A stretch of DNA of 34,143 bases from Thermoplasmatales archaeon SM1-50 (GTDB lineage: Archaea > Thermoplasmatota > E2 > DHVEG-1). The stretch's first letter is position 1; every line of letters begins with the position of its first letter. The notes beneath the pieces were generated by a model. The model was not told the DNA's origin. It made no database searches and was given only the letters and a program-made list of their open reading frames with translations. The stretch is taken from the NCBI GenBank assembly GCA_001595945.1, contig LSSI01000078.1, forward strand, positions 1 to 34,143. The letters run 5' to 3'. A program made the translations under genes and the position numbers. This document shows positions 6,149 to 14,001 of this stretch, piece by piece.

Positions 6149-7753
6149 TCAGTCGTTTCGGAGAAAAAAGTTATCTTGGCAATATTCAGGAGTACAGAGT
6201 TTATCGGTTTTTTGAACCATAGGAAATCCAGCGAGATGCATCATCGGCTTGGTTGCTTTTTTCCCATGTTTCCATCGCGCGTAGAACCAATGCGAGAAAA
6301 AAAACATCGGATTTAAAATCCATTTTTTATCTGGTGACCAGAAATCGATATTGTTTCGCCAGCATCGAGAAATGACCTCCCATTGGAGCTCAGTAAGGGT
6401 CTTTAGAGTGGTCCGCCGTTGGTTTCCTAGTAATGCTTCTTTTAAAGGGATGAACAGGACAGGTGTGTAGAACATCTTGGAGTTGTGATTCCGCAGATCA
6501 TCGATGAGGTCAAGGGTTGCACGGACGTCCTCCTCGGTCTCATCAGGTTGACCGGTCATAATGGTGCATAACGGCCACCAGTCATAGTCGTTCATGATTC
6601 CTACTCCTTGGACAACCAGTTCTGGCCAGGTTTCAACACTGTAGGGAAGTGCCTTTCCCTTCATGTATTTCTCCATCAGTCGAACGCTGCCTGTTTCAAT
6701 CCCGACCTCGACAGAGATAAAACGTTTTGAGTACGATTTATGCAACTTCGGTGTCCACCGTGTTTTCTCAAGCAGAATCGGTGAGAGCTCTTCTAAGAGT
6801 TTATGGTCATAGATAACAGGTGCAAGGGATGCATGTGACAACAGAATGTAATCAACACCAGGGTACGATGCGATGGTCTTGTATAGTTTGACGATTTCCG
6901 CTCTGTTAGGAATGAAGCCGGTTTTTGATTTATAGAGAAAGATGTCCTCGGTGACGGTGAAAATCGTCTGTGCTCCCCCTTTGACGTTGGTTTGTACCTC
7001 TTTCATGATGTACTCAAGGGGAAAGGAGTATTTTGTGCGATTCGTTGGGCTGCAGAATTGGCAGCCTCGTCCGCATCCGCGTGTAATTTCAACCATGCCA
7101 TAACATGCAGCATGTACAATCGGAGGGATTTTCTTCCTATTTGGTTTCTGTGCGATAAAATATGCAGGGACTTGCTGGTTGTTCATCATTTTCTTAAACA
7201 CGCTGACAAGATCTTCCTCTCCTTCTCCCTGAAAAAGTACGTCAATACCCCATTTGTTCTGCATTCCAACTTCGTTGATTTGCCAGGAACCAGCGCCACC
7301 AACAATGATTTTTGGTTTGTATCGCTGGATAGCTGGATGGGTGACGAGTTTTTCGAATTCAGCTGCATTTAAAGCCTCTCCACCAAATCCAATAAGTGAA
7401 TTGTAGGTCGTGGAGACATACGCAAGTCCCATAGGATCCATGGATGAGATGCCGACTATCTTGGTGTTTTTCCCGATGAATTTATGTAACTGGTCGAAAT
7501 GCGCAACGACCACATTTTCTTCGCCAAATTCTTTGATGAGCAGTGATTCTACCTTTCGAAGACCATAGATGGTTCGTTGTGCAGTCCCATCGTCATTGTT
7601 TGATAGGTTCTCTAGGTGCTCTCGCAAGGCTAACCCGGAGAGTTTCTTTGGAAAAGTACAAATGAACGCCGCGAATGGGTTATCATCGTATTCATTAGCC
7701 TCTGCGCGGGATGCAGTCAGAACGATAGGATAACCTTCTACAGGTTTATCCAT
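6149..7753 (-). CDS. B12-binding-type radical SAM protein
   Basis: A 534-aa radical SAM enzyme of the class with an N-terminal cobalamin-binding-like Rossmann domain. The cluster motif is C227-G-R-G-C231-Q-F-C234 (CxxxCxxC). Before it, residues about 78-200 look like the B12 domain: IVGISSMDPMG, then IIVGGAGSWQ and LFQGEGEEDLV, the segment found in this superfamily before the radical SAM barrel. The usual DxHxxG cobalamin-ligand motif is not evident, so B12 may bind base-off without a His ligand or not at all. The barrel includes FISVEVGIETGS, typical of this group. The first 75 residues and the Trp-rich C-terminal 100 residues are family-specific. Substrate unknown. Its ATG overlaps the stop of the 114-aa gene upstream by 8 nt, so the two are translated together. 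Confidence 0.88.
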   Translation of the reverse strand: MDKPVEGYPIVLTASRAEANEYDDNPFAAFICTFPKKLSGLALREHLENLSNNDDGTAQRTIYGLRKVESLLIKEFGEENVVVAHFDQLHKFIGKNTKIVGISSMDPMGLAYVSTTYNSLIGFGGEALNAAEFEKLVTHPAIQRYKPKIIVGGAGSWQINEVGMQNKWGIDVLFQGEGEEDLVSVFKKMMNNQQVPAYFIAQKPNRKKIPPIVHAACYGMVEITRGCGRGCQFCSPTNRTKYSFPLEYIMKEVQTNVKGGAQTIFTVTEDIFLYKSKTGFIPNRAEIVKLYKTIASYPGVDYILLSHASLAPVIYDHKLLEELSPILLEKTRWTPKLHKSYSKRFISVEVGIETGSVRLMEKYMKGKALPYSVETWPELVVQGVGIMNDYDWWPLCTIMTGQPDETEEDVRATLDLIDDLRNHNSKMFYTPVLFIPLKEALLGNQRRTTLKTLTELQWEVISRCWRNNIDFWSPDKKWILNPMFFFSHWFYARWKHGKKATKPMMHLAGFPMVQKTDKLCTPEYCQDNFFLRND

Positions 7754-8090
7754 CGATTATCACCTGTCGTTTGTCTTTCCCAAGAAGAACGGTTTTAAAC
7801 ACAGGGTCTTTGATAGTGTCTTGAAGTTTTAATAAAAAGTCTTTCCAGGATAGCGCGTTGCGGGACCAGCGGATCATCTCTTTTTTATGAAGAGAAAGTA
7901 TTTTTAGGAAGCTTTGCCAAGTATATCCTTCGGCTTTTAAAGGTTTTGACCATCCTGCATCGTTCCAGAGATAAGTGGGGAGTCTGTTAGCGAACCACAG
8001 GCTAATGGAATCAATATCCCATTCTCTTCCTTTTTGTTCTATGGATTGTTTTTTTAATACAAGCGGTTCTGGTGGTATGAGCAACTTCAT
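7746..8090 (-). CDS. Hypothetical 114-aa partner of the radical SAM protein
   Basis: I do not recognise the family. The protein is basic and rich in Trp (six), Leu and Lys. It begins with MKLLIPPEPLVLKKQSIEQK and reads as mainly helical, without signal peptide, membrane segment or cysteine. The absence of Cys argues against a Fe-S carrier. It ends inside the start of the radical SAM gene with an 8-nt overlap, which implies translational coupling and a fixed ratio of the two proteins. A GGGGGAT precedes its ATG, and TATA-like AT-rich sequence lies 50-80 nt upstream. It may be a substrate, a chaperone or a subunit for the radical SAM enzyme; the sequence does not decide. Confidence 0.8.
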   Translation of the reverse strand: MKLLIPPEPLVLKKQSIEQKGREWDIDSISLWFANRLPTYLWNDAGWSKPLKAEGYTWQSFLKILSLHKKEMIRWSRNALSWKDFLLKLQDTIKDPVFKTVLLGKDKRQVIIDG

Positions 8091-8192
8091 AGGGTATCCC
8101 CCATATACATGGTAGATGGTATATGATAATGTCCGGCTCTTTTTATTACTTTATAAAAAATCAACTCTGTTATTCCGCTCAAAACAACAAAC

Positions 8193-8202
8193 ATTTATAT
8201 AC
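8193..8202 (+). promoter_or_regulatory. TATA box of the secreted zincin gene
   Basis: ATTTATATAC lies about 60 nt upstream of the ATG at 8257. AAGGGG at 8245-8250 is the ribosome site. The spacer to the divergent 114-aa gene is 166 bp, so the two promoters share it. Confidence 0.55.
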
Positions 8203-8256
8203 GGTGACCTCTTTATAGAGAACCATAGAAAAAAAAGATAAACTAAGGGGAATAAT

Positions 8257-9819
8257 ATGAAAAAACAAATTCTAAAAATTATATGTACACTTGTAATTCT
8301 CACTTCGTTAATTGTACCAAGCTCTGCAATGCTTCAATCAAAAAATCCGGTTTCGTTATTCACACCTTCTCCGGATGATTTTGACCCGCTGGTCGACAAT
8401 ATCACTGTCACAGTTTCAATTCAAGAAATTCGTGCATTAGACACGATCGACTTGATATCAGATCCTGATTTTTTTGTGCAAGTCACGATTAATGATAACG
8501 AGTTTGTCAGTGACGTATGGAAGAATATGAAATATGTGGAAAACCCGAATTGGTCTGCTTCCTGTGAAGTACCCAAAGACAATGAATTTGTTAATATAAC
8601 AATTGCTCTCTGGGACGAGGATCCGGTAAGAAATCACCTTTGTGATATTAGCCAAAATGGCGATGGGGAGTTTACCCAACAATATACTATCGACATTAGA
8701 TATAGCATCGCAACCGGTGTTTGGTGGGGTGATGATGAACTAGGGGATGTAAGTGGATACGGGCGATTAAACGGATGCGATGACAATAGTATCTATCAGC
8801 TGGACCAAGACTGTGAACTGTGGTTTGATATTACACAAAACGATTTTGATGGAGATGGATTTCCCTACTGGCTTGAGACGACTATATACAATACAAGCCC
8901 TCTCATTGATAATCTTGGTGAGGATGCAGATCACGATGGTGTTCCTATCGAATGGGAGTATAGATTTGGATTAACCTATTTTGAATGGGGTCATAATTCA
9001 GGGTACTATATGGAGTATGATCCGTTCACGTGGGAGAACCATTCAATTATTGACGAAGATGATGATGGATTAACGAATATAGAGGAATATAAAACATGGC
9101 AGTGGGGATCTGACCCGTTTCGACAGGATATTTTCCTTGAAATTGACCAGATGGACATAGGTCCTAACGGAGAAGGAAGTTTCGTACCAATTGAAGCATT
9201 TGATCTCCTACGTGATTCATATGCGAAACATAACATCGTGTGGCATATCGATGACGGTCGGCTTGGTGGCGGTGAGGTGTTTCCCTTTAAAAACCCCTAT
9301 ACCGAACAAGACCTTTCTCTCTGGTATTGGAACTACTTTATGCATAATGATGCAAATAACTGGCGTAGAGGCGTCTTCCACTGGGCAATTATTACATATA
9401 ATTGGTCATGGGCAAAGGGATTTGTATTTCAATCGCAAATTAACGGGGTACGAGCTATCGATTGTCTTCTTCTCTCCTCGAAGTATCACGATTCCCGAGT
9501 TAAAAACATACCTCTGATTGACAGTCTCATAAGAAAAACATTTAACAGTGAAAAACAACGCGCTATCATCTATGCTGGGGCGATTATGCATGAAACAGGT
9601 CATACGCTAAATATCCGAAACCCTGGGGTTGATAATCATAATGCGGTATGGCCATGGCAAATAGGTTACTGGCAATATGGACCATATAAAAGCGTTATGA
9701 ACTATCGATATATCTATACGGATCTAGTTGATTATTCGGATGGGTCTCGGGGGAAAAACGATTTTGATGACTGGGGTTCCATTGATCTTACCTATTTCAA
9801 CCCAAGACCTCATTGGTAA
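8257..9819 (+). CDS. Secreted zincin-type metallopeptidase with Ca-binding repeats
   Basis: A 520-aa exported protein. A signal peptide spans about 1-24 (MKKQ, hydrophobic core, SSA-ML). Residues about 45-150 look like a C2-type beta sandwich (TVSIQEIRALD, FFVQVTIND, NITIALWDED). Three Asp-rich EF/thrombospondin-3-like calcium loops follow: DFDGDGFPYWLE, DADHDGVPIEWE and DEDDDGLTNIEEY (about 195-285). The catalytic zinc motif is H445-E-T-G-H449, and a Met-turn-like SVMNY (Met481) follows 32 residues later, as in metzincins. The metzincin third ligand is not at its usual spacing: N455 is there, and D459 or H461 could serve instead. No anchor is seen at the C terminus, so it is probably released. 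Likely an extracellular protease active on detrital protein; substrate unknown. Confidence 0.85.
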   Translation: MKKQILKIICTLVILTSLIVPSSAMLQSKNPVSLFTPSPDDFDPLVDNITVTVSIQEIRALDTIDLISDPDFFVQVTINDNEFVSDVWKNMKYVENPNWSASCEVPKDNEFVNITIALWDEDPVRNHLCDISQNGDGEFTQQYTIDIRYSIATGVWWGDDELGDVSGYGRLNGCDDNSIYQLDQDCELWFDITQNDFDGDGFPYWLETTIYNTSPLIDNLGEDADHDGVPIEWEYRFGLTYFEWGHNSGYYMEYDPFTWENHSIIDEDDDGLTNIEEYKTWQWGSDPFRQDIFLEIDQMDIGPNGEGSFVPIEAFDLLRDSYAKHNIVWHIDDGRLGGGEVFPFKNPYTEQDLSLWYWNYFMHNDANNWRRGVFHWAIITYNWSWAKGFVFQSQINGVRAIDCLLLSSKYHDSRVKNIPLIDSLIRKTFNSEKQRAIIYAGAIMHETGHTLNIRNPGVDNHNAVWPWQIGYWQYGPYKSVMNYRYIYTDLVDYSDGSRGKNDFDDWGSIDLTYFNPRPHW

Positions 9820-9855
9820 CTATAACCTTGGCAAGATACATTGAAAGAAAGACGC

Positions 9856-9880
9856 AGATCATTCTTTCTTCTTTCTTTTT
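9856..9880 (+). terminator. T-rich terminator after the zincin gene
   Basis: Pyrimidine tracts with several T runs lie 40-60 nt after the stop, just before the end of the convergent CapK-type gene. Confidence 0.4.
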
Positions 9881-9886
9881 ACGTGA

Positions 9887-11248
9887 TTACACTATGTATT
9901 TAATCGGTAGTTTTTGAACGAAAAATTGGTATTTCCCCCGGCTGGTCCGAGGAATGTGATTCGTATAAGAGAGAGACACTGAGAATTCATCTCCCAATCT
10001 TTTATGGATATTATCTTTTATCTGTCGAGCGTCATCCTTGGAAAACCCATCTTTTTTAACGATATTAAGGATAAGCTCTCCCTCTTGTTCTTGGTATAGC
10101 TGGTATTCTTTCATATGCGCGGATGATTTTGAGATAAGTTGCAGCACCCCCATCAAAGGCACAAGTCGACTGGTTCTTGAGACCATGAAATCCTGCACTC
10201 TTCCCTCTATTGACTTAAGAAGCGGATAGTTTCTCCCGCATTCGCACGGGTGCATTGACCAAGTTGCGATGTCCCCAGTTTTGTACCGTATAAAAGGGAA
10301 TATCCCTGTATGAAAACCAGTAGCGACGATTTCCCCGGATTGTCCTTCTTTCGTGATGGGGTAACCGTTTCTGTCGATAAGCTCGACGAAGCCGTAGTCA
10401 GGGAAGATATGGTAGGCGTTACTTTTTTCACAGGTTCCTGCAAAGACGCATTGCTCCCGGTGCCCATATTGACCATGTACCCGACAGGAGAAGTAGGTTT
10501 CGAGAAATTCCCGTTGCCAGTCATAGATGGTTTCTCCGAAGCAGAAAATCGCTTTCAACCGCTCTAACTTCATCGTATCTTGTTTTGTTGAGGATGCAAG
10601 CATCGTGATCGCGGAGGGATATCCTATTATATAATGTGGTTGTAACCGCCTGATTTTTTTTATATATCTTGGTAGGTTTAGGTCTGTCATCTGGTATGAA
10701 GAAAGAACAAGGGTTCGTGAGAAAGGACGATATTCCCAGGTTTTCTCCCTGCCGATAAGTTGAACAGATTTATCCATAACATTGCAACCAGCCTGTTCAA
10801 GGAGTATTTTAAGATACGCAAGATGTTTTGCGAACCAAACTCCTTTTTCAATGGAGAATCTGAGGGCAAACCCTGTAGAGCCACCAGTATTAGTCTCCTC
10901 AAAGGCGTACATCGGGTAATTCGTTGCCTTAAATTCGTTTGTGTGTTCTTGAATGGTTTCCTTGCCTAGAATTGGTAGGTGTTGAAAGTCCTCAAGTAAT
11001 TTGATATCCTTTGGGGTGATGCCTTGAGTTTTGAAGAGTGTTCTATAGTATGGCACATGTTCATATGCATGTGTAAGAAGAGAAGTGAGTTGCTCCCATT
11101 GATACCTTTGTATTTGCTCAATGGTCCATCTTTCTGTGCGTTTTACGAATTTGTAGGTGTTTTGATAGGATGAATTATAGAAAAGTGTGGTGAGTGCGAT
11201 TCCAAGCCCTGTGTCTTCGTTAAAGAGATGTTGCCAGAGTTTTTGCAT
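9887..11248 (-). CDS. CapK/PaaK-type adenylate-forming enzyme
   Basis: A 453-aa ANL-superfamily protein of the phenylacetate-CoA ligase/CapK branch (COG1541-like), which activates a carboxylate as an acyl-adenylate. Motifs in order: the N-terminal region with HAYEHVPYYRTLF, the phosphate loop NTGGSTG at about 121-127, FCFGETI, YGHREQC (the A5-like segment), IRYKTGD, GRVQDFMV, and RTSRGKYQFFV with a C-terminal Lys. CEKS and HPCECGRNYP contain Cys that may bind metal as in PaaK relatives. CapK-type members are often found in surface polysaccharide or unknown clusters, and coenzyme F390 synthetases are related; phenylacetate itself is not implied. It lies alone between two secreted protease genes. 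The ribosome site before its ATG is weak (AGAGAAGAT). Confidence 0.85.
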   Translation of the reverse strand: MQKLWQHLFNEDTGLGIALTTLFYNSSYQNTYKFVKRTERWTIEQIQRYQWEQLTSLLTHAYEHVPYYRTLFKTQGITPKDIKLLEDFQHLPILGKETIQEHTNEFKATNYPMYAFEETNTGGSTGFALRFSIEKGVWFAKHLAYLKILLEQAGCNVMDKSVQLIGREKTWEYRPFSRTLVLSSYQMTDLNLPRYIKKIRRLQPHYIIGYPSAITMLASSTKQDTMKLERLKAIFCFGETIYDWQREFLETYFSCRVHGQYGHREQCVFAGTCEKSNAYHIFPDYGFVELIDRNGYPITKEGQSGEIVATGFHTGIFPFIRYKTGDIATWSMHPCECGRNYPLLKSIEGRVQDFMVSRTSRLVPLMGVLQLISKSSAHMKEYQLYQEQEGELILNIVKKDGFSKDDARQIKDNIHKRLGDEFSVSLSYTNHIPRTSRGKYQFFVQKLPIKYIV

Positions 11249-11377
11249 ATCTTCTCTGCTCTTTGCCTTGTTGTGGGAGTTGATATCTGCTACATAATAG
11301 TTTCTGTGTATCTGGTTGTAGAAGAAGCATCACTCTGTTGCTTCCTTGAAGGAGTTTGAAGGCTGAACCGTTCATAA

Positions 11378-11420
11378 TATTTAAATACTTATATATTTAC
11401 TATATTATATATAATAAGAT
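11378..11420 (+). promoter_or_regulatory. AT-rich promoter of the C25 peptidase gene
   Basis: Overlapping TATA-like elements (ATTTAAATAC, TTATATATTTAC and a longer TA tract) lie 40-85 nt before the ATG at 11462. GAGGAGAT precedes the ATG directly. Which element is used cannot be told. Confidence 0.5.
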
Positions 11421-11461
11421 ATAACAAAGAAATTGATGCAAACAAAAACACGAGGAGATAT

Positions 11462-13372
11462 ATGAAAAAAATTGTAGCAATATCTATACTAGGACTTTTG
11501 ATAAGTAGTGGATGTGTTGCAGCATTTGAACCAAATCAACCTATCGAAAAAACAATGAATAGGAAAAACACTACCCTATCAGTGCACTTTTCACCACTAC
11601 CCACCATTCAAGAAAAAGAAGAAACACTCATGATAGAGGTAGAAGGAACGACCTCGCACATAAGACAACCGCATAGACCGACACTACCTCTCTTTACACA
11701 CACATACCTCCTGCCATATGGATCACAAAACATACAAGTCACTTGCATCCCAAAAAATATTACAACAATCACCCTAACAAAAAAAATTCTACCCGCCCGT
11801 ATCGCACCCTTGTCAAAAACAAATGAACACACAACCTATGTACAGGATTCTACCGTTTACGATAGTACAGCATATTACCCAAACGAATGGTATCGCTATC
11901 ATGTCGGCGCAGGACGTGATAAAAACAACAACCAAACCCTTTTTGTAAAAATCCTCTGCTATCCGGTTCGCTATTCCCCTGTCAATAACCAGATAAAGTA
12001 CGCATCGTCCTTTGATGTTCTGCTGACCTACGAAACACCCCCTGTCTCAACACAAAACAATCTAACTTACGATATGGTCATCATCGCCCCAAGATCGTTT
12101 AAACCATGGATACAGCCGCTTATCGATTTTAAGAATTCCAAAGCACTTAAGACAACATTCAAAGCAGTCGAAGACATCCTTGCAGAATACACAGGAACAG
12201 ATCCACCAGAACAAGTGAAATATTTTATCAAAGATGCCTACGACACATGGGGCATTACCTATATCCTGCTTGTCGGTGGTTTGAAATCTCATATCTTCGC
12301 CAACGATAAAGATACGCGATCAGCAGGATGGAAAGCATGGTGGGTTCCTGTACGATATGTCAACATTCCCCAATTTGATGATGAAGGGTGCCTCTGTGAC
12401 CTGTATTATGGTTGCATATACAACGAAACCGGTGGTTTTGACAGCTGGGATTCAAACGGTGATGGGATCTACGCTGCCTGGGATGCACCAGGGGCTGAGA
12501 GAGATACGTTCGATATGTTCCCGGAGGTATACGTGGGACGCTTACCAGTCACAAACAAAAGAGAGATCGATCACATCGTAAAAAAAATCATTACTTATGA
12601 AAGCACCAGTCCGCAGGAGAAGTCATGGTACAAGAACTTCATCGGCATCGCTGGGAAAACATTTGACTATTATGATGGAAAACCAGATGGTGAATACCTC
12701 TGTGATCTTTCGTTCAACTACATAAAAAATGCAATCCCTGATGTGCATCTCATAGATGTCTACTCTTCGAACAAGAACACTAGCGGATTTATTCCCGTGA
12801 CAAAAGACATCCAAACAGCCCTTTCTCAAGGAGCTGGTTTTGTTGATTTCCAAGGACATGGCAACCCATTAGTCTGGGATACGATCTGGTTCGATGGACA
12901 GTACCCAGATGACTGGTGTGGTGGGATTGCTCTGTATCATTTCCTGAAATTATCAAACAATGAAAAACTTCCGATTATCGTCGTCGGTGGTTGCCATAAT
13001 GGTCTGTATAACGTATCACTTCTCAAAACACTACTTGACAAAAGTGGTAAGAATTATTTCTGCTATGGTATTCCAATCCCTTTCTGTTTTAGTTGGGGAC
13101 TTGTGGTAAAACCCAGAGGTGGTGCAATCGCGTCAACTGGTTGCACAGGCTATGGAATGGGATACGAAGGCGATCCGATCAGTTTGAGTGGAGAACTTGA
13201 ATCAAACTTTTTCTATGAAATAGGCAATGGTTCAACCAATCTTGGGCAGATTCACTGTGGCGCGATTCAAAAATTCCTTCTTGAAGAAGAGATACACCAA
13301 GTCGAGGCGTTTGTGATCACAAACTGGGCACTATTCGGCGACCCAAGTTTACGCCTTGGTGGATATCTATAA
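11462..13372 (+). CDS. Secreted C25 (gingipain-type) cysteine peptidase
   Basis: A 636-aa exported peptidase. A signal peptide ends near residue 20-24 (SSGCVAAFEPN); the Cys there could be a lipoprotein site but the lipobox is imperfect. Residues about 30-195 look like the beta-rich propeptide (LPLFTHTYLLPYGSQ, YHVGAGRDKNN), and the peptidase domain starts near NLTYDMVIIAPRSF. The catalytic dyad is His466 in DFQGHGNPLVW and Cys511 in VVGGCHNGLYN, both in the family's sequence setting. FGDPSLRLGG at the end is the conserved closing motif of C25 domains. No C-terminal anchor or sorting domain is present, so it stays soluble or is lipid-anchored. Gingipain-type enzymes cleave after basic residues; specificity here is not readable. 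It fits extracellular protein degradation. Confidence 0.93.
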   Translation: MKKIVAISILGLLISSGCVAAFEPNQPIEKTMNRKNTTLSVHFSPLPTIQEKEETLMIEVEGTTSHIRQPHRPTLPLFTHTYLLPYGSQNIQVTCIPKNITTITLTKKILPARIAPLSKTNEHTTYVQDSTVYDSTAYYPNEWYRYHVGAGRDKNNNQTLFVKILCYPVRYSPVNNQIKYASSFDVLLTYETPPVSTQNNLTYDMVIIAPRSFKPWIQPLIDFKNSKALKTTFKAVEDILAEYTGTDPPEQVKYFIKDAYDTWGITYILLVGGLKSHIFANDKDTRSAGWKAWWVPVRYVNIPQFDDEGCLCDLYYGCIYNETGGFDSWDSNGDGIYAAWDAPGAERDTFDMFPEVYVGRLPVTNKREIDHIVKKIITYESTSPQEKSWYKNFIGIAGKTFDYYDGKPDGEYLCDLSFNYIKNAIPDVHLIDVYSSNKNTSGFIPVTKDIQTALSQGAGFVDFQGHGNPLVWDTIWFDGQYPDDWCGGIALYHFLKLSNNEKLPIIVVGGCHNGLYNVSLLKTLLDKSGKNYFCYGIPIPFCFSWGLVVKPRGGAIASTGCTGYGMGYEGDPISLSGELESNFFYEIGNGSTNLGQIHCGAIQKFLLEEEIHQVEAFVITNWALFGDPSLRLGGYL

Positions 13373-13379
13373 CGAATTA

Positions 13380-13390
13380 TTTTTTCTTTT
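13380..13390 (+). terminator. Oligo(T) terminator after the C25 gene
   Basis: TTTTTT, C, TTTT begins 8 nt after the stop codon. Confidence 0.5.
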
Positions 13391-13414
13391 ATGATTCAAT
13401 TAATAATGTCACCT

Positions 13415-13625
13415 ATCTCAATAATTTTGAGTACTTTCCTACATCAAGTTACTCTCAAAAAAATTGAGTAAATTACTCATTTTCAAGCTCGTCTCAAAAT
13501 GAGATATTTTTTGTCTCAACCTACTACTATAGTATTTTTTCAGATTGAGTTTTCAGATTTTAGATATTCAGACAAAAACACTGTCAGATTGACAATATTT
13601 TGTGACCATGTTACATTTTGAGAGT
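13415..13625. repeat. Cluster of CTCAA/TTGAG and CAGATTGA repeats
   Basis: Within about 210 bp CTCAA occurs at 13417, 13454, 13493 and 13515, and its complement TTGAG at 13427, 13464, 13545 and 13618. Two pairs form identical palindromes CTCAA-N5-TTGAG at 13417-13431 and 13454-13468. A longer inverted repeat, CTCATTTT with AAAATGAG, is at 13476-13503. The octamer CAGATTGA occurs at 13541 and 13585, with a CAGATT between. The density and the repeated palindrome geometry point to protein-binding sites rather than chance. Confidence 0.55.
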
Positions 13626-13644
13626 TTGGGACTATCTTCTATCC

Positions 13645-13655
13645 TATATTTAAAA
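13645..13655 (+). promoter_or_regulatory. TATA box of a possible leader transcript
   Basis: TATATTTAAAA at 13645-13655 would start a transcript near 13676, just before a 16-codon reading frame and more than 300 nt upstream of TFB. Confidence 0.4.
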
Positions 13656-13680
13656 ACTTTTTAACAAAGTCAAAAGGGGT

Positions 13681-13703
13681 CTACATGAAACATACACATG
13701 TAG
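13681..13703 (+). repeat. Small inverted repeat at the micro-ORF start
   Basis: CTACATG at 13681-13687 pairs with CATGTAG at 13697-13703 across 9 nt. The first arm contains the ATG of the 16-codon frame, so in RNA the hairpin could hide that start. Confidence 0.4.
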
Positions 13704-13735
13704 GTTTTGCACCTATATTCATTGAAAACAAGTAA
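13685..13735 (+). CDS. Possible 16-aa leader peptide
   Basis: The frame encodes MKHTHVGFAPIFIENK and then stops. AGGGGT lies 5-10 nt before the ATG and a TATA box at 13645-13655. The ATG is inside one arm of a 7-bp inverted repeat, and the end of the frame runs up to the GGTGCAA repeats. It could be a regulatory leader peptide for the TFB region or simply a chance frame. The nearest other TATA box, at 13928, serves TFB itself, so coupling to TFB would need readthrough. Confidence 0.25.
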   Translation: MKHTHVGFAPIFIENK

Positions 13736-13784
13736 TTTGGGTGCAAGTTGCTGAATTTAGGCGCAAACTTGAATTAGGTTGCAA
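13707..13784. repeat. GGTGCAA repeat array upstream of TFB
   Basis: One inverted copy, TTGCACC at 13707-13713, is followed by three direct copies: GGTGCAA at 13740, GGCGCAA at 13760 and GGTTGCAA at 13777. The three direct copies are each preceded by AATT(T), and their starts are 20 and 17 nt apart, about two helical turns. This resembles a multi-site operator or activator array for the TFB promoter downstream. Confidence 0.5.
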
Positions 13785-13927
13785 AGCCCATTTTGTCTTT
13801 TGTCATAAACCTTAAATAATTTCCGTCATCGATCCATATAAGAACATTATGCTTGTTAATTTTACTAATCTCTTCTTATTTATCATAAAAATATGGGGAA
13901 ATTTTGTTTAGAATAAGAAATAGAAAA

Positions 13928-13940
13928 CTATATATATAAG
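13928..13940 (+). promoter_or_regulatory. TATA box of tfb
   Basis: CTATATATATAAG predicts a transcript start near 13960, about 40 nt before the ATG at 14002. GGGGGCATAGGT acts as ribosome site. Confidence 0.55.
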
Positions 13941-14001
13941 TTATGTTATTCCCCTTAAAAGGATATCGAAAAGTATAAAAAATTTACGGGGGCATAGGTC
14001 C

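Noticed and set aside
13849-13911. 20-codon frame after the GGTGCAA array
   Set aside because: Only a weak TATA-like element and no ribosome site; hydrophobic by AT-rich composition.
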